Of a stretch of 64,000 nt of DNA, positions 9,513-19,752 are shown piece after piece. Position 1 is the first letter of the stretch. The number at the start of each line of letters is the position of its first letter. Source of the DNA: Mangrovibacter yixingensis. GTDB taxonomy: Bacteria; Pseudomonadota; Gammaproteobacteria; Enterobacterales; Enterobacteriaceae. Made by a program: the position numbers and the translations under genes. The notes under the pieces are model-generated. The model worked only from the letters and a program-made list of their open reading frames with translations. It did no database searches and was not told where the DNA came from. The stretch is taken from NCBI RefSeq assembly GCF_020523985.1, contig NZ_JAIVKM010000001.1:372001-436000 (forward strand), read 5' to 3'.

Positions 9513-12011
9513 CTATCGCGGTTTGTAGCGTAACAACCTGTTCGCATTACTGACCACGGTAATAGAAGAGAGAGCCATTGCTGCCCCGGCAACTACCGGG
9601 TTGAGCAGTGTTCCGGTGAGTGGCCAAAGAACACCCGCCGCAATCGGGATACCTAACGCATTGTAGATAAACGCACCCAGCAGGTTTTGCTTCATGTTCT
9701 TCAGTGTTGCCCTGGATATCGACATGGCATCAGCCACACCTTGCAGGTCGTGGCGCATTAACGTCATGCCTGCGGTTTCGATGGCGACGTCGCTCCCACT
9801 CCCCATAGCAACCCCAACATCTGCCTGTGCCAGTGCAGGTGCATCATTGATACCATCACCAACCATCACTACATGCCGCCCTTGCTGTTGTAATTGGGTA
9901 ATGGCTTCTGCTTTACCATCAGGCAGCACGCCAGCAATGACTGTATCAATGCCCGCCTGTTTGGCAATGGCACCGGCGGTAATTGGGTTGTCGCCCGTCA
10001 GCATCACCAGGTGGTATCCCATCCCATGCAGGCGCTCAAGTGCCGCTTTGCTAGTCTCACGCAGTGGGTCGGCAATGGCAAACAGTGCTACCAGGGTGCC
10101 GTCCACTGCCAGTAATACCGGGGTTTCACCCTGGCTTGCAGTGCTATCAAGAGCCTTGCGTGCGGGGCGGGTATCAACACCTGCTTCGTCCATCATCGCC
10201 TGGTTACCCAACGAGACTTGCCGCCCTTCAACTTCACCCTGTACACCTTTACCGCCCAGAGTGCGAAAACCACTGGTAGATAACAATATATTGGCTCCGG
10301 CTTTATCAACAATCGCTTTTGCCAGTGGGTGGCTGGCACCTTGTTCAAGGCTCGCAGCGAATTGCAACGCTGTTGACTCATCCATCTCACCAAAGGTAGC
10401 AACCTGTGTTACCTGAGGTTTGCCTGCCGTCAGGGTACCCGTTTTATCGAATACGATAGTATCGACTTCGCTGGCACGCTGAAGTGCATCAGCATCTTTA
10501 ACCAGAACACCGAATTCAGCGGCGCGGCCAACACCGGCAATAATCGACATGGGAGTGGCAAGACCCAATGCGCACGGGCAGGCAATAATTAATACAGTGG
10601 TGGCAATCACCAGGGTATAAACGATTTGCGGTGCCGGGCCAAAGAAATACCAAATAGCCGCACTGAACAAGGCAATAGCCACTACTGCAGGAACAAATAT
10701 TGATGCGATTTTATCCGCCATCTGCCCAATTTGCGGTTTACTTGACTGCGCCTGGCGTACCATACGGATAATGCGTGCCAGAGTGGTCTGGTTACCGGTG
10801 GCATCGGCACGAAACAACACGCTGCCATCCTGCACCAGTGTTCCGGCATGAACCGCTTCACCTGTGCTTTTATGTTGAGGTACGGGCTCACCCGTTAGCA
10901 TGGCTTCGTCCAGCCAGGCTTCTCCCTGGGTTATTTCTCCGTCAACCGGCACCCGGTCACCTGTTGTCAGGCGTAACGTCATGCCTTTGGTGACCTGGGC
11001 AAGTGGAACGGTTTGCTCACCGTTTTTTGAAACAACTCGCGCGGTGGGCGGGGTTAAATCCAGCAGCCTTTCAAGCGCGTGAGAAGAGCGCTGACGGGCA
11101 CGTTGTTCCAGCATATGCCCCAGGTTAATTAACCCGATAATCATAGTGCTGGCTTCATAATAAAGGTGGCGTGCCTGGTCTGGAAACGCATGAGGCCATA
11201 GGTTGACGTTTATTGAGTAAAGCCAGGCGACGCCTGTACCCAACGCCACCAGGGTGTCCATTGTTGCTGTTTTGTTCAGCAGGCTTTTCCAGGCGCTACG
11301 GTAGAAGTGGCCACCAGCAATGACCATGACTGCCAGTGTCAGCCAGCCAATCAACAACCATTGCTGGCGGTTTGCATCCGTGACAACCATATGGTCGCCA
11401 ACCATGCCCCATACCATTACTGGAATACCAACAATCAAGGCGAGGATAGCCTGCCAACGGAAACGTGACATAGCATGCTGCGCTGTTTGCTGTTGGCGTT
11501 CACGGCGCTGCTGGTCATCTTCTATGGCTTCAGCATCATATCCTGCTTGCTGTACAGCCTGAATGAGTGAACTGGCAGATGCATCGCCCAGAACCAACGC
11601 ACTGCGCTCTGCCAGATTGACCCGCGCCAGGGTGACTCCGGGCACATGCGCCAGCGCATTTTGCACCCGGGAAACACAACTGGCACAGCTCATACCACTT
11701 ATCAACAAATGCTGGCTGTCGTCAGTGATATTGTCTGCCGGAAGTTCAGTATCTGCCGCTGCCAGTACTTCCGGCTGAGTGTCTGACTCTGCCAGCGGCT
11801 CAGATTTTGGGTGGCTGGCCAGTTGTGCTTCATACCCGGCTTCTTTCACGGTCGCAATTAACTGTTCTGCAGTTGCGCTACCGTTGATTTCTGCCTGGTT
11901 AAGTGTGACTTCCGCGCTTTCAACATCGCTGCGTTTTTCCAGACTTTCTTTGACACGTTTGACACAGTGGCCGCAAGACAGGCCATCCAGTGCGAGAGTA
12001 ATATGAGACAT
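9513..12011 (-). CDS. copA: Copper(I)-exporting P1B-type ATPase CopA
   Basis: 832-residue inner-membrane Cu(I)/Ag(I) pump (E. coli 834). Two N-terminal heavy-metal domains carry CxxC pairs at residues 13/16 (LSCGHC) and 109/112 (MSCASC). Eight membrane segments follow, with the transport motif CPC (IIACPCALG), the phosphorylated Asp in DKTGTLT and the hinge GDGINDAPA. The start at 12011 has AGGAG eight bases upstream; ten extra upstream codons do not fit the family. It is driven by a CueR-type promoter and carries an internal frameshift site after the first metal domain. Confidence 0.98.
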   Translation of the reverse strand: MSHITLALDGLSCGHCVKRVKESLEKRSDVESAEVTLNQAEINGSATAEQLIATVKEAGYEAQLASHPKSEPLAESDTQPEVLAAADTELPADNITDDSQHLLISGMSCASCVSRVQNALAHVPGVTLARVNLAERSALVLGDASASSLIQAVQQAGYDAEAIEDDQQRRERQQQTAQHAMSRFRWQAILALIVGIPVMVWGMVGDHMVVTDANRQQWLLIGWLTLAVMVIAGGHFYRSAWKSLLNKTATMDTLVALGTGVAWLYSINVNLWPHAFPDQARHLYYEASTMIIGLINLGHMLEQRARQRSSHALERLLDLTPPTARVVSKNGEQTVPLAQVTKGMTLRLTTGDRVPVDGEITQGEAWLDEAMLTGEPVPQHKSTGEAVHAGTLVQDGSVLFRADATGNQTTLARIIRMVRQAQSSKPQIGQMADKIASIFVPAVVAIALFSAAIWYFFGPAPQIVYTLVIATTVLIIACPCALGLATPMSIIAGVGRAAEFGVLVKDADALQRASEVDTIVFDKTGTLTAGKPQVTQVATFGEMDESTALQFAASLEQGASHPLAKAIVDKAGANILLSTSGFRTLGGKGVQGEVEGRQVSLGNQAMMDEAGVDTRPARKALDSTASQGETPVLLAVDGTLVALFAIADPLRETSKAALERLHGMGYHLVMLTGDNPITAGAIAKQAGIDTVIAGVLPDGKAEAITQLQQQGRHVVMVGDGINDAPALAQADVGVAMGSGSDVAIETAGMTLMRHDLQGVADAMSISRATLKNMKQNLLGAFIYNALGIPIAAGVLWPLTGTLLNPVVAGAAMALSSITVVSNANRLLRYKPR
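11755..11811 (-). promoter_or_regulatory. Programmed -1 ribosomal frameshift site in copA
   Basis: The slippery heptamer C-CCA-AAA (minus strand, 11811 to 11805) covers codons 68-69. Slipping back one base reads one Ile and then TGA, giving a 70-residue product that is just the first metal-binding domain. Five bases downstream begins a potential stem (11799-11789 with 11765-11755, ten of eleven pairs, 23-base loop). E. coli copA has C-CCA-AAG at the same place and makes the 70-residue CopA(Z) chaperone by the same mechanism. Activity here is inferred. Confidence 0.8.
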
Positions 12012-12116
12012 ATAACCACTCCTGTTTGTAATTGCCCCCATTCACGCCAATTTTTGGCAGAACGAAGCACTAAGTTATCTTACGCAAATCATCAGCATGA
12101 TATTGCGTTATGATTA

Positions 12117-12147
12117 AGGTTAAACCTTCCATTAAGGGGAAGGTCAA
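12117..12147 (-). promoter_or_regulatory. CueR-controlled copA promoter
   Basis: On the minus strand, -35 TTGACC (12147-12142) and -10 TAACCT (12122-12117) are separated by the long 19-bp spacer typical of MerR-family promoters. The spacer holds the dyad ACCTTCC-N7-GGAAGGT (12124-12144), the known CueR operator sequence. Cu(I)-bound CueR would untwist it to start copA transcription. The dyad lies only 13 bp before the cueR start, so CueR may also affect its own synthesis. Confidence 0.93.
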
Positions 12148-12156
12148 GGAGACGAT

Positions 12157-12573
12157 GTGAATATTAGCGATGTGGCGAAAAAAACCGGATTAACCAGCAA
12201 AGCAATTCGTTTCTATGAAGAAAAAGGGTTGGTAACGCCACCACTGCGTGGTGAAAATGGCTACCGAAGCTATAACCTTAAGCACCTGGAAGAACTGACA
12301 TTATTGCGCCAGGCTCGTCAGGTGGGATTTACTCTGGAAGAGTGCCGTGAACTGGTGCATTTATTTAATGATCCCGCACGGCACAGTGCGGATGTTAAAG
12401 CGAGAACGCTACAAAAAATTGACGAGATTGATTTGCATATTCGGGAATTGCTGGAGATGAAGACGCGCTTGCAGGCGCTGGCGGAAAGCTGCCCTGGCGA
12501 TGACAGTGCCGATTGCCCAATTATGGATAATCTTGCCGGGTGTTGTCACCACAGTACCCTTGCACAGCGCTAA
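12157..12573 (+). CDS. cueR: MerR-family Cu(I)-responsive activator CueR
   Basis: 138-residue regulator with an N-terminal winged helix ([20 protein letters not shown]), a dimerisation coiled coil and a C-terminal metal loop with two cysteines in CPGDDSADC, the CueR signature. A CCHH tail follows, as in E. coli. It starts with GTG preceded by AAGGAG. It is divergent from copA across the shared operator. The ybaS/ybaT genes found here in E. coli are missing. Confidence 0.97.
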   Translation: MNISDVAKKTGLTSKAIRFYEEKGLVTPPLRGENGYRSYNLKHLEELTLLRQARQVGFTLEECRELVHLFNDPARHSADVKARTLQKIDEIDLHIRELLEMKTRLQALAESCPGDDSADCPIMDNLAGCCHHSTLAQR

Positions 12574-12606
12574 CCGGCTGCACAAGGGAATACTGACATC
12601 AGGTGT

Positions 12607-13068
12607 TTATTCCGTAGCGGGGCTGGATGCTTCAATACGTAAAGTAATACCTTCAACACGCACGACGCGCACACGTGTTCCTGCGGGCAAATCAGTATCG
12701 GCCTTCACTGGCCAAACACTATCGCCAAGCCGTACCTGGCCATGCCCATTGACCAGGTTACTTTCCAGCACGAAAACCTGGCCTGCCAACTGGTTGCCCC
12801 GTTGGTTGAGTTGTGGGCCTGACTGGTCGCTGTTTTTCTGGCTCAGCCAACGCCACCATAAAAAAGCACACAGCACAGTCAACACGGCAAAACTGGTGCC
12901 CTGCCAGGCCCAGCCAACAGGCAGGAGCCAGGCAATCAGACCTGTGACCAGTGCTGCAATACCACTCCACAGCAGGTAACCACTGGCACCGAGCATTTCA
13001 GCGGCCAATAACAGGCCGCCCAGACTCAACCAGAATGCATGCGGATGTGCAGCAATCAGTGGAATCAT
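12607..13068 (-). CDS. ybbJ: NfeD-like membrane protein YbbJ
   Basis: 153-residue inner-membrane protein. Two or three hydrophobic segments in the first ~75 residues are followed by a small OB-fold NfeD domain ([12 protein letters not shown] ... [14 protein letters not shown]). NfeD proteins pair with SPFH/stomatin proteins. Its ATG overlaps the stop of qmcA (ATGA), so the two are cotranscribed and probably act as one complex. Confidence 0.93.
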   Translation of the reverse strand: MIPLIAAHPHAFWLSLGGLLLAAEMLGASGYLLWSGIAALVTGLIAWLLPVGWAWQGTSFAVLTVLCAFLWWRWLSQKNSDQSGPQLNQRGNQLAGQVFVLESNLVNGHGQVRLGDSVWPVKADTDLPAGTRVRVVRVEGITLRIEASSPATE

Positions 13069-13982
13069 TTTATTTTCCGTTGTACCTGACTGTCTTTAAT
13101 TAACTCACTGATACCTGCAATAGAACCCATCAGGCTGCTGGCATCCAGCGGCATCAGCACGACTTTACTGTTTTCAGCAGAACCTATCTGCTGCAACGCA
13201 TCAGTATATTTCTGGGCCACAAAATAGTTCACAGCCTGAATATCGCCAGCGGCAATGGCTTCAGAAACCATACGGGTTGCCTGTGCTTCTGCTTCAGCAG
13301 AACGCTCACGAGCTTCTGCCTGCAAAAACGCAGACTGCCTGTCACCTTCGGCTTTCAGGATCTGAGACTGTTTTTCCCCTTCAGCTTTGAGAATTTCAGC
13401 CTGACGAACCCCTTCGGCTTCCAGAATATAAGCACGCTTAGTACGTTCAGCTTTCATTTGCGCGTTCATGGAAGCAATCAGTTCAGCTGGTGGGCGAACA
13501 TCGCGAATTTCAATACGCGTTACTTTCACGCCCCACGGGTTGGTTGCTTCATCAACAATGTGCAACAGACGGGTATTGATACTGTCACGCTGCGAGAGCA
13601 TTTCATCAAGCTCCATTGAACCCAGCACAGTACGAATATTTGTCATGGTGAGATTCATGATAGACAGATCAAGGTTGCTGACTTCATAGGCAGCACGCGC
13701 CGGATCAATCACCTGAATAAAGCAAACAGCGTCTATTGTGACGTTGGCGTTATCTTTAGAGATAACTTCCTGAGAAGGGATATCCAGTACCTGTTCCATC
13801 ATATTGATCTTACGGCCAATACGATCCATAAACGGCACAACCAGGTTCAGGCCAGGCATCAGCGTTTTGGTATAACGGCCAAAACGTTCAACTGTCCATT
13901 GAAAACCCTGCGGGACAATTTTCACCCCGGCAGAAACGATCACCAGTGCAACAACAATAAGAACCGGGATCACAATTAGCAT
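13065..13982 (-). CDS. qmcA: SPFH/stomatin-family protease regulator QmcA
   Basis: 305-residue SPFH protein anchored by one N-terminal helix ([19 protein letters not shown]), followed by the SPFH core and a long Ala/Glu-rich coiled coil (residues ~185-245). In E. coli QmcA associates with the FtsH-HflKC membrane protease complex. AACAGGAGG lies seven bases before the ATG, but the same sequence is the 3' arm of a stable hairpin (see 13988-14039). Confidence 0.96.
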   Translation of the reverse strand: MLIVIPVLIVVALVIVSAGVKIVPQGFQWTVERFGRYTKTLMPGLNLVVPFMDRIGRKINMMEQVLDIPSQEVISKDNANVTIDAVCFIQVIDPARAAYEVSNLDLSIMNLTMTNIRTVLGSMELDEMLSQRDSINTRLLHIVDEATNPWGVKVTRIEIRDVRPPAELIASMNAQMKAERTKRAYILEAEGVRQAEILKAEGEKQSQILKAEGDRQSAFLQAEARERSAEAEAQATRMVSEAIAAGDIQAVNYFVAQKYTDALQQIGSAENSKVVLMPLDASSLMGSIAGISELIKDSQVQRKIK

Positions 13983-13987
13983 AAAAA

Positions 13988-14039
13988 ACCTCCTGTTTAA
14001 TAGTGGGAGTAAGTCTACCCTAAAAAATAAACAGGAGGT
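13988..14039 (-). promoter_or_regulatory. Leader hairpin sequestering the qmcA ribosome-binding site
   Basis: On the minus strand a 12-base segment ACCTCCTGTTTA (14039-14028) is perfectly complementary to TAAACAGGAGGT (13999-13988), which contains the whole Shine-Dalgarno site of qmcA. The 28-base loop can form a small inner stem (GTA/TAC with GG/CC). A 12-bp stem over the ribosome site six bases before the ATG should strongly limit translation unless opened. The pairing is seen directly; its regulatory role is inferred. Confidence 0.6.
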
Positions 14040-14046
14040 GCTACTA

Positions 14047-14079
14047 TATTCGAGGGTTTACACTACGTAATCTCGAATA
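14047..14079 (-). terminator. Hairpin after cnoX
   Basis: An 8-bp perfect stem TATTCGAG/CTCGAATA with a 17-base loop that can extend the pairing (TTAC/GTAA). It lies directly after the cnoX stop on its strand. There is no T-tract, so it may be a 3'-end stabiliser or a partial terminator. Confidence 0.4.
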
Positions 14080-14080
14080 A

Positions 14081-14935
14081 TCAATAGAGTAGCGAGTAAA
14101 GCTGGCGGCGATATTGTGAAGCCAGGGGATTCCCGGTACCCAGGGCTGCGAGGATCTCTTGCATCACTTTACGGGTTTCGCCATTCGCTGCACTCAAGTC
14201 CTGTTTCAGGTGGCCAAACAACAGCGCCAGAGCTTCTTCATTACGCCCAACCTGGTGTAGCTGCAAAGCCAGGCGGGTTGCGAGTTCGGCATCCTGTGGG
14301 TTTTCTGTAACTTGTTGCTGTAGTAACTGAATTTCTGGGGTGTCAGCTGCTTTTTTCAGCAGATCAATCTGCGCCTGTAACCCCTGATAGCGGGTGTCTT
14401 GATCCTGTAATGGAATGGTTGCCAGTACAGTTTCTGCATCATCAGAACGGTTAAGCGCAATATAGTTTTCGGCCAGCAATAAGCCGATTTCACTGTTCTG
14501 TTCAGATAGCTTCCAGGCATCAGCCAGCAGCGGCAGGGCTTCAGCATGTTTGCCTTCCTGCATTAATGCCATGGCTTCCTGAGCTTTCACTTCTTCTTCG
14601 CGCGGCAATACTTTATCCAGCAGAGCACGTACAGCTTCTTCAGGCTGTGGCCCCTGGAAACCATCAACAGGCTGGCCGTTCTGGAACAAGTACACGGTTG
14701 GGATAGCGCGCAACCCAAACTGCGATGCAACCATCTGCTGGCTATCGCAATCTACAGTGGCAAGAATAAACTGGCCGTTATACTTCGCAGCCAGCCCTTT
14801 CAGCACCGGTGTCATTTCCTGGCACTGTTGGCTACGGTCAGACCAGAAGTAAAACAATACTGGCGTAGTAACCGATTGTTCCAGTGTGGTATGTAAATTC
14901 GCTTCAGTAATCTCAACAATATTCTGTACGGACAT
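14081..14935 (-). CDS. cnoX: Chaperedoxin CnoX (YbbN)
   Basis: 284-residue fusion of a thioredoxin fold (residues ~1-110) and TPR-like repeats. The active site reads SQQC instead of CxxC, as in enterobacterial CnoX (E. coli SQHC). It therefore acts as a holdase and protects cysteines by mixed disulfide rather than reducing substrates; in E. coli it hands clients to GroEL and DnaK after hypochlorous stress. fetA/fetB, which lie between qmcA and cnoX in E. coli, are absent. Confidence 0.95.
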   Translation of the reverse strand: MSVQNIVEITEANLHTTLEQSVTTPVLFYFWSDRSQQCQEMTPVLKGLAAKYNGQFILATVDCDSQQMVASQFGLRAIPTVYLFQNGQPVDGFQGPQPEEAVRALLDKVLPREEEVKAQEAMALMQEGKHAEALPLLADAWKLSEQNSEIGLLLAENYIALNRSDDAETVLATIPLQDQDTRYQGLQAQIDLLKKAADTPEIQLLQQQVTENPQDAELATRLALQLHQVGRNEEALALLFGHLKQDLSAANGETRKVMQEILAALGTGNPLASQYRRQLYSLLY

Positions 14936-14993
14936 GCTTTTTTCTCAGTCAGGACTTTCTAATGTACATGGGGGTGAGACGCTGAGCTTCAAC

Positions 14994-15803
14994 TCAGGTA
15001 CGCAAAATTTTATCCATAATCCGGCCAGGCAACAGTCTTTTCAGGAAACCAACCACCCAAGTGACCAATGTTACCGGGTAGCGCAATCGCGGCCTGGTGC
15101 TGTCAAAAGCATGGCACACTTTTGCTGCAACAGCCTCTGGCCCCAACGTAAAGCGTGCGGCAATTCCCGGATTCTGAACCGGTTTATCTGCCTGGGTCTG
15201 GTTGACGTTATCGGTAAACCGGGTATGAATGGGGCCGGGTTCTATCAGGCTTACCTGAATCCCGGAGTAGCGCAACTCCATACGTAGCGCGTCAGACCAG
15301 GCTTCCAGAGCGTATTTACTGGCCGCATAAGCGCCACGGCCTGGTGTGGAAATCAACCCCATTACCGAACTGGTCATCACAATTCGCCCTTCACCTTGTG
15401 ATTTCATAGCAGGTAACAACAGCATTGTGAGTTGATGCACACCAAAAAAGTTAGTGGAAAACTGTTTTTCCATTTGTGAGCGGCTAATGGTTTCTAATGG
15501 GCCATAAAGCCCGAACCCGGCATTGTTAAATAACCCATAGAGCTGGTTACCTGTCAGGCGAATAACTTCTTGTGCAGCCTGCCTGACGCTGTCTTCGTCA
15601 TCAACATCAAGTTGAATGCCAGTAAAACCCAGCGACGACATACGTTCGACATCTTCTGATTTACGGCAACCAGCAAGAACATGATAACCGCGTTGTTTCA
15701 GCGCATGAGCACAGGCCAGGCCAATTCCACTGGAACTACCTGTAATGAATACTGATTTTTGCATAACTTTACCCGTTAAAAGCGCTGATTGTTTATGACT
15801 CAT
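14994..15803 (-). CDS. ybbO: Short-chain dehydrogenase/reductase YbbO
   Basis: 269-residue classical SDR. It has the cofactor motif TGSSSGIG near residue 21, NNAG, a catalytic Ser in MTSSVMG and YAASK. In E. coli YbbO is an NADP+-dependent aldehyde reductase. The C-terminal segment has a hydrophobic stretch (VTWVVGFLKRLLPGRI) suggesting membrane association. The start overlaps the tesA stop by 11 bases. A start at 15764 (MQKSVFITG) is possible, but E. coli uses the longer form. Confidence 0.94.
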   Translation of the reverse strand: MSHKQSALLTGKVMQKSVFITGSSSGIGLACAHALKQRGYHVLAGCRKSEDVERMSSLGFTGIQLDVDDEDSVRQAAQEVIRLTGNQLYGLFNNAGFGLYGPLETISRSQMEKQFSTNFFGVHQLTMLLLPAMKSQGEGRIVMTSSVMGLISTPGRGAYAASKYALEAWSDALRMELRYSGIQVSLIEPGPIHTRFTDNVNQTQADKPVQNPGIAARFTLGPEAVAAKVCHAFDSTRPRLRYPVTLVTWVVGFLKRLLPGRIMDKILRT

Positions 15804-16422
15804 GTTTAACTAACAAAGGTGCCAGTTTTTCTGCCATCCAGTTGGCAATGAATGGCTGGGCATCCGGGTTAGGGTGAATACCATCATCCTGCATCCATTG
15901 TGGCTTAAGGTAGACTTCTTCCATAAAGAAAGGCAGCAATGGAATAGCGTATTTTTCCGCCAGTTGTGGGTAGATGGCCTGAAAAGCTTCGGTATAGCGG
16001 CGGCCATAATTAGGTGGCAAACGTATCTGCATTAGCACTGGTTGCGCATTAGCTGCGTTAACTTGTGTAATGATTTTGCCCAAGGTTTCACTAATGGTTT
16101 GTGGGGCAAAACCACGCAACCCGTCATTACCGCCAAGCTCTATCAGTACCCAGCGTGGGTGGTGTTGCTCCAGTAAACTGGGTAAGCGAGCCAGGCCCTG
16201 AGCAGCGGTGTCCCCGCTTATACTGGCATTAACAACATCTATCTGCTTTGCCTGCCATTTTTCATTAAGTTTTGCCGGCCAGGCACTGTTTGCCGACATT
16301 CTGTAACCAGCACTCAGACTGTCACCCAGAATCAACAGCGTGTCCGCAGCCATGGCTCGGAACGTTAACAGGAACAACAACAGGAAGGGCACATGCCAGC
16401 GGAAAATAGTGTTGAAGTACAT
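15793..16422 (-). CDS. tesA: Thioesterase I / lysophospholipase L1 TesA
   Basis: 209-residue periplasmic SGNH hydrolase. A signal peptide ends around FRAMAADTLL. The GDS nucleophile block (LILGDSLSAGY), Gly and Asn blocks (GGNDGLRG) and the catalytic D-x-x-H in DDGIHPN follow. It hydrolyses acyl-CoAs and lysophospholipids. The start at 16422 fits E. coli; upstream codons overlap ybbA on the opposite strand. The first 30 bases overlap ybbA head to head, as in E. coli. Confidence 0.96.
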   Translation of the reverse strand: MYFNTIFRWHVPFLLLFLLTFRAMAADTLLILGDSLSAGYRMSANSAWPAKLNEKWQAKQIDVVNASISGDTAAQGLARLPSLLEQHHPRWVLIELGGNDGLRGFAPQTISETLGKIITQVNAANAQPVLMQIRLPPNYGRRYTEAFQAIYPQLAEKYAIPLLPFFMEEVYLKPQWMQDDGIHPNPDAQPFIANWMAEKLAPLLVKHES

Positions 16423-17079
16423 CGTCTTTATAAGTCCGTCGGTCAGGGTGAACATGAACTCAACATCCTCACCGGAGTTGAGCTGATTGTCAAACCAGCG
16501 GAAAGTATCGCCCTGATTGGTGAGTCGGGGTCAGGAAAGTCAACTCTGCTGGCAATTTTGGCCGGTCTGGATGATGGCACTGATGGCGAGGTCTGGTTAT
16601 TGGGTAAACCATTGCATCAAATGGATGAAGAGGCGCGAGCAGCGCTGCGCGCCGCCAACGTCGGGTTTGTCTTCCAGTCATTTATGTTAGTTCCCACCCT
16701 GACGGCATTAGAGAATGTCCAGTTGCCTGCTCTTCTGCGTGGCGACAACCCCGCGCAAAGTCTTTCCCAGGCCTGTGCGCTGCTAACTGAGTTAGGTCTT
16801 GAAAAACGCCAGCATCATCTTCCTGCACAGCTTTCTGGGGGCGAACAACAGCGCGTTGCACTGGCAAGGGCGTTTATTGGTAAACCTGCCGTGTTATTTG
16901 CTGATGAGCCCACCGGTAACCTTGATCGCAAAACCGGGGATCACATTGCTGATCAGTTGTTCGCTTTAAACCGGGAAAGTGGCGCAACACTTCTGCTGGT
17001 TACCCATGATTTGCAACTTGCCGCACGGTGTGACAGGCGGTTACGGCTACAGGATGGCAAATTGCAGGAGGAGTTATGA
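16393..17079 (+). CDS. ybbA: ABC transporter ATPase YbbA
   Basis: 228-residue LolD/MacB-type ATP-binding subunit. It shows Walker [10 protein letters not shown], a Q-loop in FVFQS, the signature [14 protein letters not shown], Walker [13 protein letters not shown] and the H-loop His in LVTHD. It works with YbbP, whose start overlaps its stop by four bases. Substrate unproven; adjacency to tesA suggests a lipid or acyl link. Confidence 0.95.
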   Translation: MPAENSVEVHRLYKSVGQGEHELNILTGVELIVKPAESIALIGESGSGKSTLLAILAGLDDGTDGEVWLLGKPLHQMDEEARAALRAANVGFVFQSFMLVPTLTALENVQLPALLRGDNPAQSLSQACALLTELGLEKRQHHLPAQLSGGEQQRVALARAFIGKPAVLFADEPTGNLDRKTGDHIADQLFALNRESGATLLLVTHDLQLAARCDRRLRLQDGKLQEEL

Positions 17080-19490
17080 TTGCGCGATGGTTCTGGCGTG
17101 AATGGCGCACGCCATCACTGTTAATTGTCTGGGTTGCTCTAAGCCTTGCCGTTGCCTGTGTTTTCGCACTAAGTAGTATTGGCGAACGAATGGAAAAAGG
17201 CCTGAGTGCGCAGAGTCGGGATTTCCTGGCGGGCGACCGGGCATTACGCAGTTCGCATCCCATACCAAATGCCTGGCTGGAACGGGCACAGAAGGAAGGT
17301 GTTCAAGTCAGTACCCAGTTGTTGTTCTCGACGATGGCTTTTGCGGGTAACACGCCACAACTGGCTGATGTAAAAGCTGTTGATGGGCATTATCCATTAT
17401 ATGGTTCACTTGATACTCGCCCCGAAGGCCTCACCCCAGCACCGGGAACGGTTTTACTCGCCCCCCGTCTTATGGCATTACTCGGCCTGAAAATGGGCGA
17501 TGAGCTTGATGTGGGAGATGCCGCTTTGCGGGTTGCTGGCGAAGTTATTCAGGAGCCTGATGCCGGGTTTAATCCCTTCCAGCTTGCACCACGCCTGATG
17601 ATGAATCTTGCCGATGTCCCTAAGACAGGTGCTGTTCAGCCTGGCAGCCGGGTGCGTTGGTTGTATAAATTTGCCGGTACAACAGCGCAAATTACCCGCT
17701 TCGAGAATGCGCTACTGCCACAATTAACTGCTGAATACCGTTGGTACAGCCCGGAGCAAGAAGATAGTGCTCTTGGCAAATCCCTTGAACGCTCACGCCA
17801 GTTTTTGCTTTTGTCTGCATTATTGACGTTATTGCTGGCGATTGCCGCTGTTACTGTGGCAATGAATCATTATTGCCGGTCGCGTTACGATCTGATTGCT
17901 GTGCTGAAAACACTGGGAGCAGGGCGTAAGGCCTTGCGCCGCCTGATTATTGGTCAGTGGTCATTATTATTGCTGGTCTCTGCCGGTACGGGTCTGCTGG
18001 CGGGCAAATTGTGTGAATCCATATTGCTGGCATTACTGCGCCCGGTGTTACCGGCAACCTTGCCTGAGCCTGGTGTGATGCCACTTATCTGGGCGTTGGG
18101 CGGTATGGTGGTGATAGCTTTTTTGGTTGGGGCGCGTCCGTACCATATCCTGCTGGCAACCCAGCCCGTGCGCGTACTGCGGCGTGATGCTATAGCTCGC
18201 CGTTGGCCACTTATCATTTACTTACCTGTTATGGCACTGGTAGTGGTTGCGTTGTTGGCATTATTAGTGGGCAACAATATGTTGCTGTGGTCGGTTCTGG
18301 CGGGAAGCTGCATAGTCGCGTTGTTGTGCGGTTTGGCTGGTTGGTTCGCTCTGTGGGTATTAAAACGTTTCACTACCCGGGTATTATCGCTGCGCCTGGC
18401 AGTGAATCGCCTGCTGCGTCAGCCGCTGACCACATTGAGCCAAATTGCCGCTTTCTCCTTGTCATTTATGCTGTTGGCACTGTTGCTGGTATTGCGTGGT
18501 GACTTACTGGACCGTTGGCAGCAACAATTACCTCCCCAAAGCCCTAATTATTTCCTGATAAATATCGCGCCAGAGCAGTTGGGCGAAATGAAAAGTTTCC
18601 TGGCGGAACATCTGGTTATTCCTGACCAGTTCTATCCTATCGTTCGGGCGCGTTTAACCGGAATTAATGGCAACCCCACCGATGGCAATAAAGATGAAGC
18701 TCTCAACCGTGAGCTTAACCTGACATGGCAGCGTAAAAAACCTGCGCACAATCCGATTGTTGCCGGAACCTGGCCGCCTGCGCAAGGGGAGGTGTCAGTT
18801 GATGAAGGCCTGGCTAAACGGCTGAATTTGAAAATGGGCGATAAACTGACATTTACCGGTGACACAGAAACCTTTACCGCAACGTTATCAAGCTTACGTA
18901 AAGTGGACTGGGAAAGCCTGCGGCCAAATTTTTACTTCATTTTCCCGGAAGGCGCACTCAACAACCAGCCACAAACCTGGCTAACCAGTTTCCGTTGGGA
19001 TCAGGGGGAAGCTTTACTGACACAGCTGAACCGGGAATTCCCAACCGTTAGCCTGCTGGATATTCGTGCCATTTTGAGCCAGGTAGGAACCGTATTACAG
19101 CAAGTAAGCCGGGCACTGGAAGTGATGGTGGTACTGGTAACACTGTGCAGTGTATTGCTGCTCCTGGCTCAGGTGCAGGTTGGCATGCGCCAGCGCCACC
19201 AGGAATTGTTGGTCTACCGGACGCTGGGCGCAGGGAAAAAATTGTTGCGTCAGTCGTTGTGGTGGGAGTTTATTACCCTGGGTGTGGTTGCGGGTATTGT
19301 TGCTGCTGGCGGTGCCGAAAGTGCGTTGGCTTTGTTACAAACCCAGGTATTTGATTTTCCCTGGTCACCGGACTGGCGTTTATGGCTAGCTTTGCCAATA
19401 TGTGGTGCTTTGGTTCTGGCGTTATTTGGCGGTTGGCTGGGTGTCCGTTTAGTAAAAGGGAAAGCGCTATATCGTCAGGTTCAAGAGTAA
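17076..19490 (+). CDS. ybbP: ABC transporter permease YbbP
   Basis: 804-residue inner-membrane permease with two FtsX-like modules. There is an N-terminal helix and a periplasmic domain, a first cluster of helices (~250-480), a second periplasmic domain and C-terminal helices (~680-800). The paired motifs KTLGAGRKALRR and RTLGAGKKLLRQ are the cytoplasmic coupling elements of the two halves. It belongs to the type VII (MacB/LolCE) class, which moves or extracts lipophilic substrates at the periplasmic face. Confidence 0.94.
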   Translation: MIARWFWREWRTPSLLIVWVALSLAVACVFALSSIGERMEKGLSAQSRDFLAGDRALRSSHPIPNAWLERAQKEGVQVSTQLLFSTMAFAGNTPQLADVKAVDGHYPLYGSLDTRPEGLTPAPGTVLLAPRLMALLGLKMGDELDVGDAALRVAGEVIQEPDAGFNPFQLAPRLMMNLADVPKTGAVQPGSRVRWLYKFAGTTAQITRFENALLPQLTAEYRWYSPEQEDSALGKSLERSRQFLLLSALLTLLLAIAAVTVAMNHYCRSRYDLIAVLKTLGAGRKALRRLIIGQWSLLLLVSAGTGLLAGKLCESILLALLRPVLPATLPEPGVMPLIWALGGMVVIAFLVGARPYHILLATQPVRVLRRDAIARRWPLIIYLPVMALVVVALLALLVGNNMLLWSVLAGSCIVALLCGLAGWFALWVLKRFTTRVLSLRLAVNRLLRQPLTTLSQIAAFSLSFMLLALLLVLRGDLLDRWQQQLPPQSPNYFLINIAPEQLGEMKSFLAEHLVIPDQFYPIVRARLTGINGNPTDGNKDEALNRELNLTWQRKKPAHNPIVAGTWPPAQGEVSVDEGLAKRLNLKMGDKLTFTGDTETFTATLSSLRKVDWESLRPNFYFIFPEGALNNQPQTWLTSFRWDQGEALLTQLNREFPTVSLLDIRAILSQVGTVLQQVSRALEVMVVLVTLCSVLLLLAQVQVGMRQRHQELLVYRTLGAGKKLLRQSLWWEFITLGVVAGIVAAGGAESALALLQTQVFDFPWSPDWRLWLALPICGALVLALFGGWLGVRLVKGKALYRQVQE

Positions 19491-19514
19491 ATAAAAAGAG
19501 AAAATATTGTGAAA

Positions 19515-19549
19515 GAAAAGCACTGTTTTATTTAGTGCTTTTCTTTTTT
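19515..19549 (+). terminator. Terminator after ybbP
   Basis: A 10-bp perfect stem GAAAAGCACT/AGTGCTTTTC with a 9-base loop is followed by six T residues, 25 bases after the ybbP stop. The AT-rich 190 bases that follow carry the porin promoter region; I cannot single out a convincing -35/-10 pair. Confidence 0.85.
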
Positions 19550-19752
19550 GTGATGCATATTAATAAATGACAATACAGGTTCGCACAAAACGATAATACT
19601 TATTATGTTTTATCATTTTTATGAAATAAACAATCATAATATTATCATTTTTAATCGCACGGATTGATAATTTTAATAAATAAAACTTCATAAATAACAG
19701 GTAATCTTCTCCTTGCTAAAGTGGTTTTAGCACCTATTGGTAAGGAATAAAA

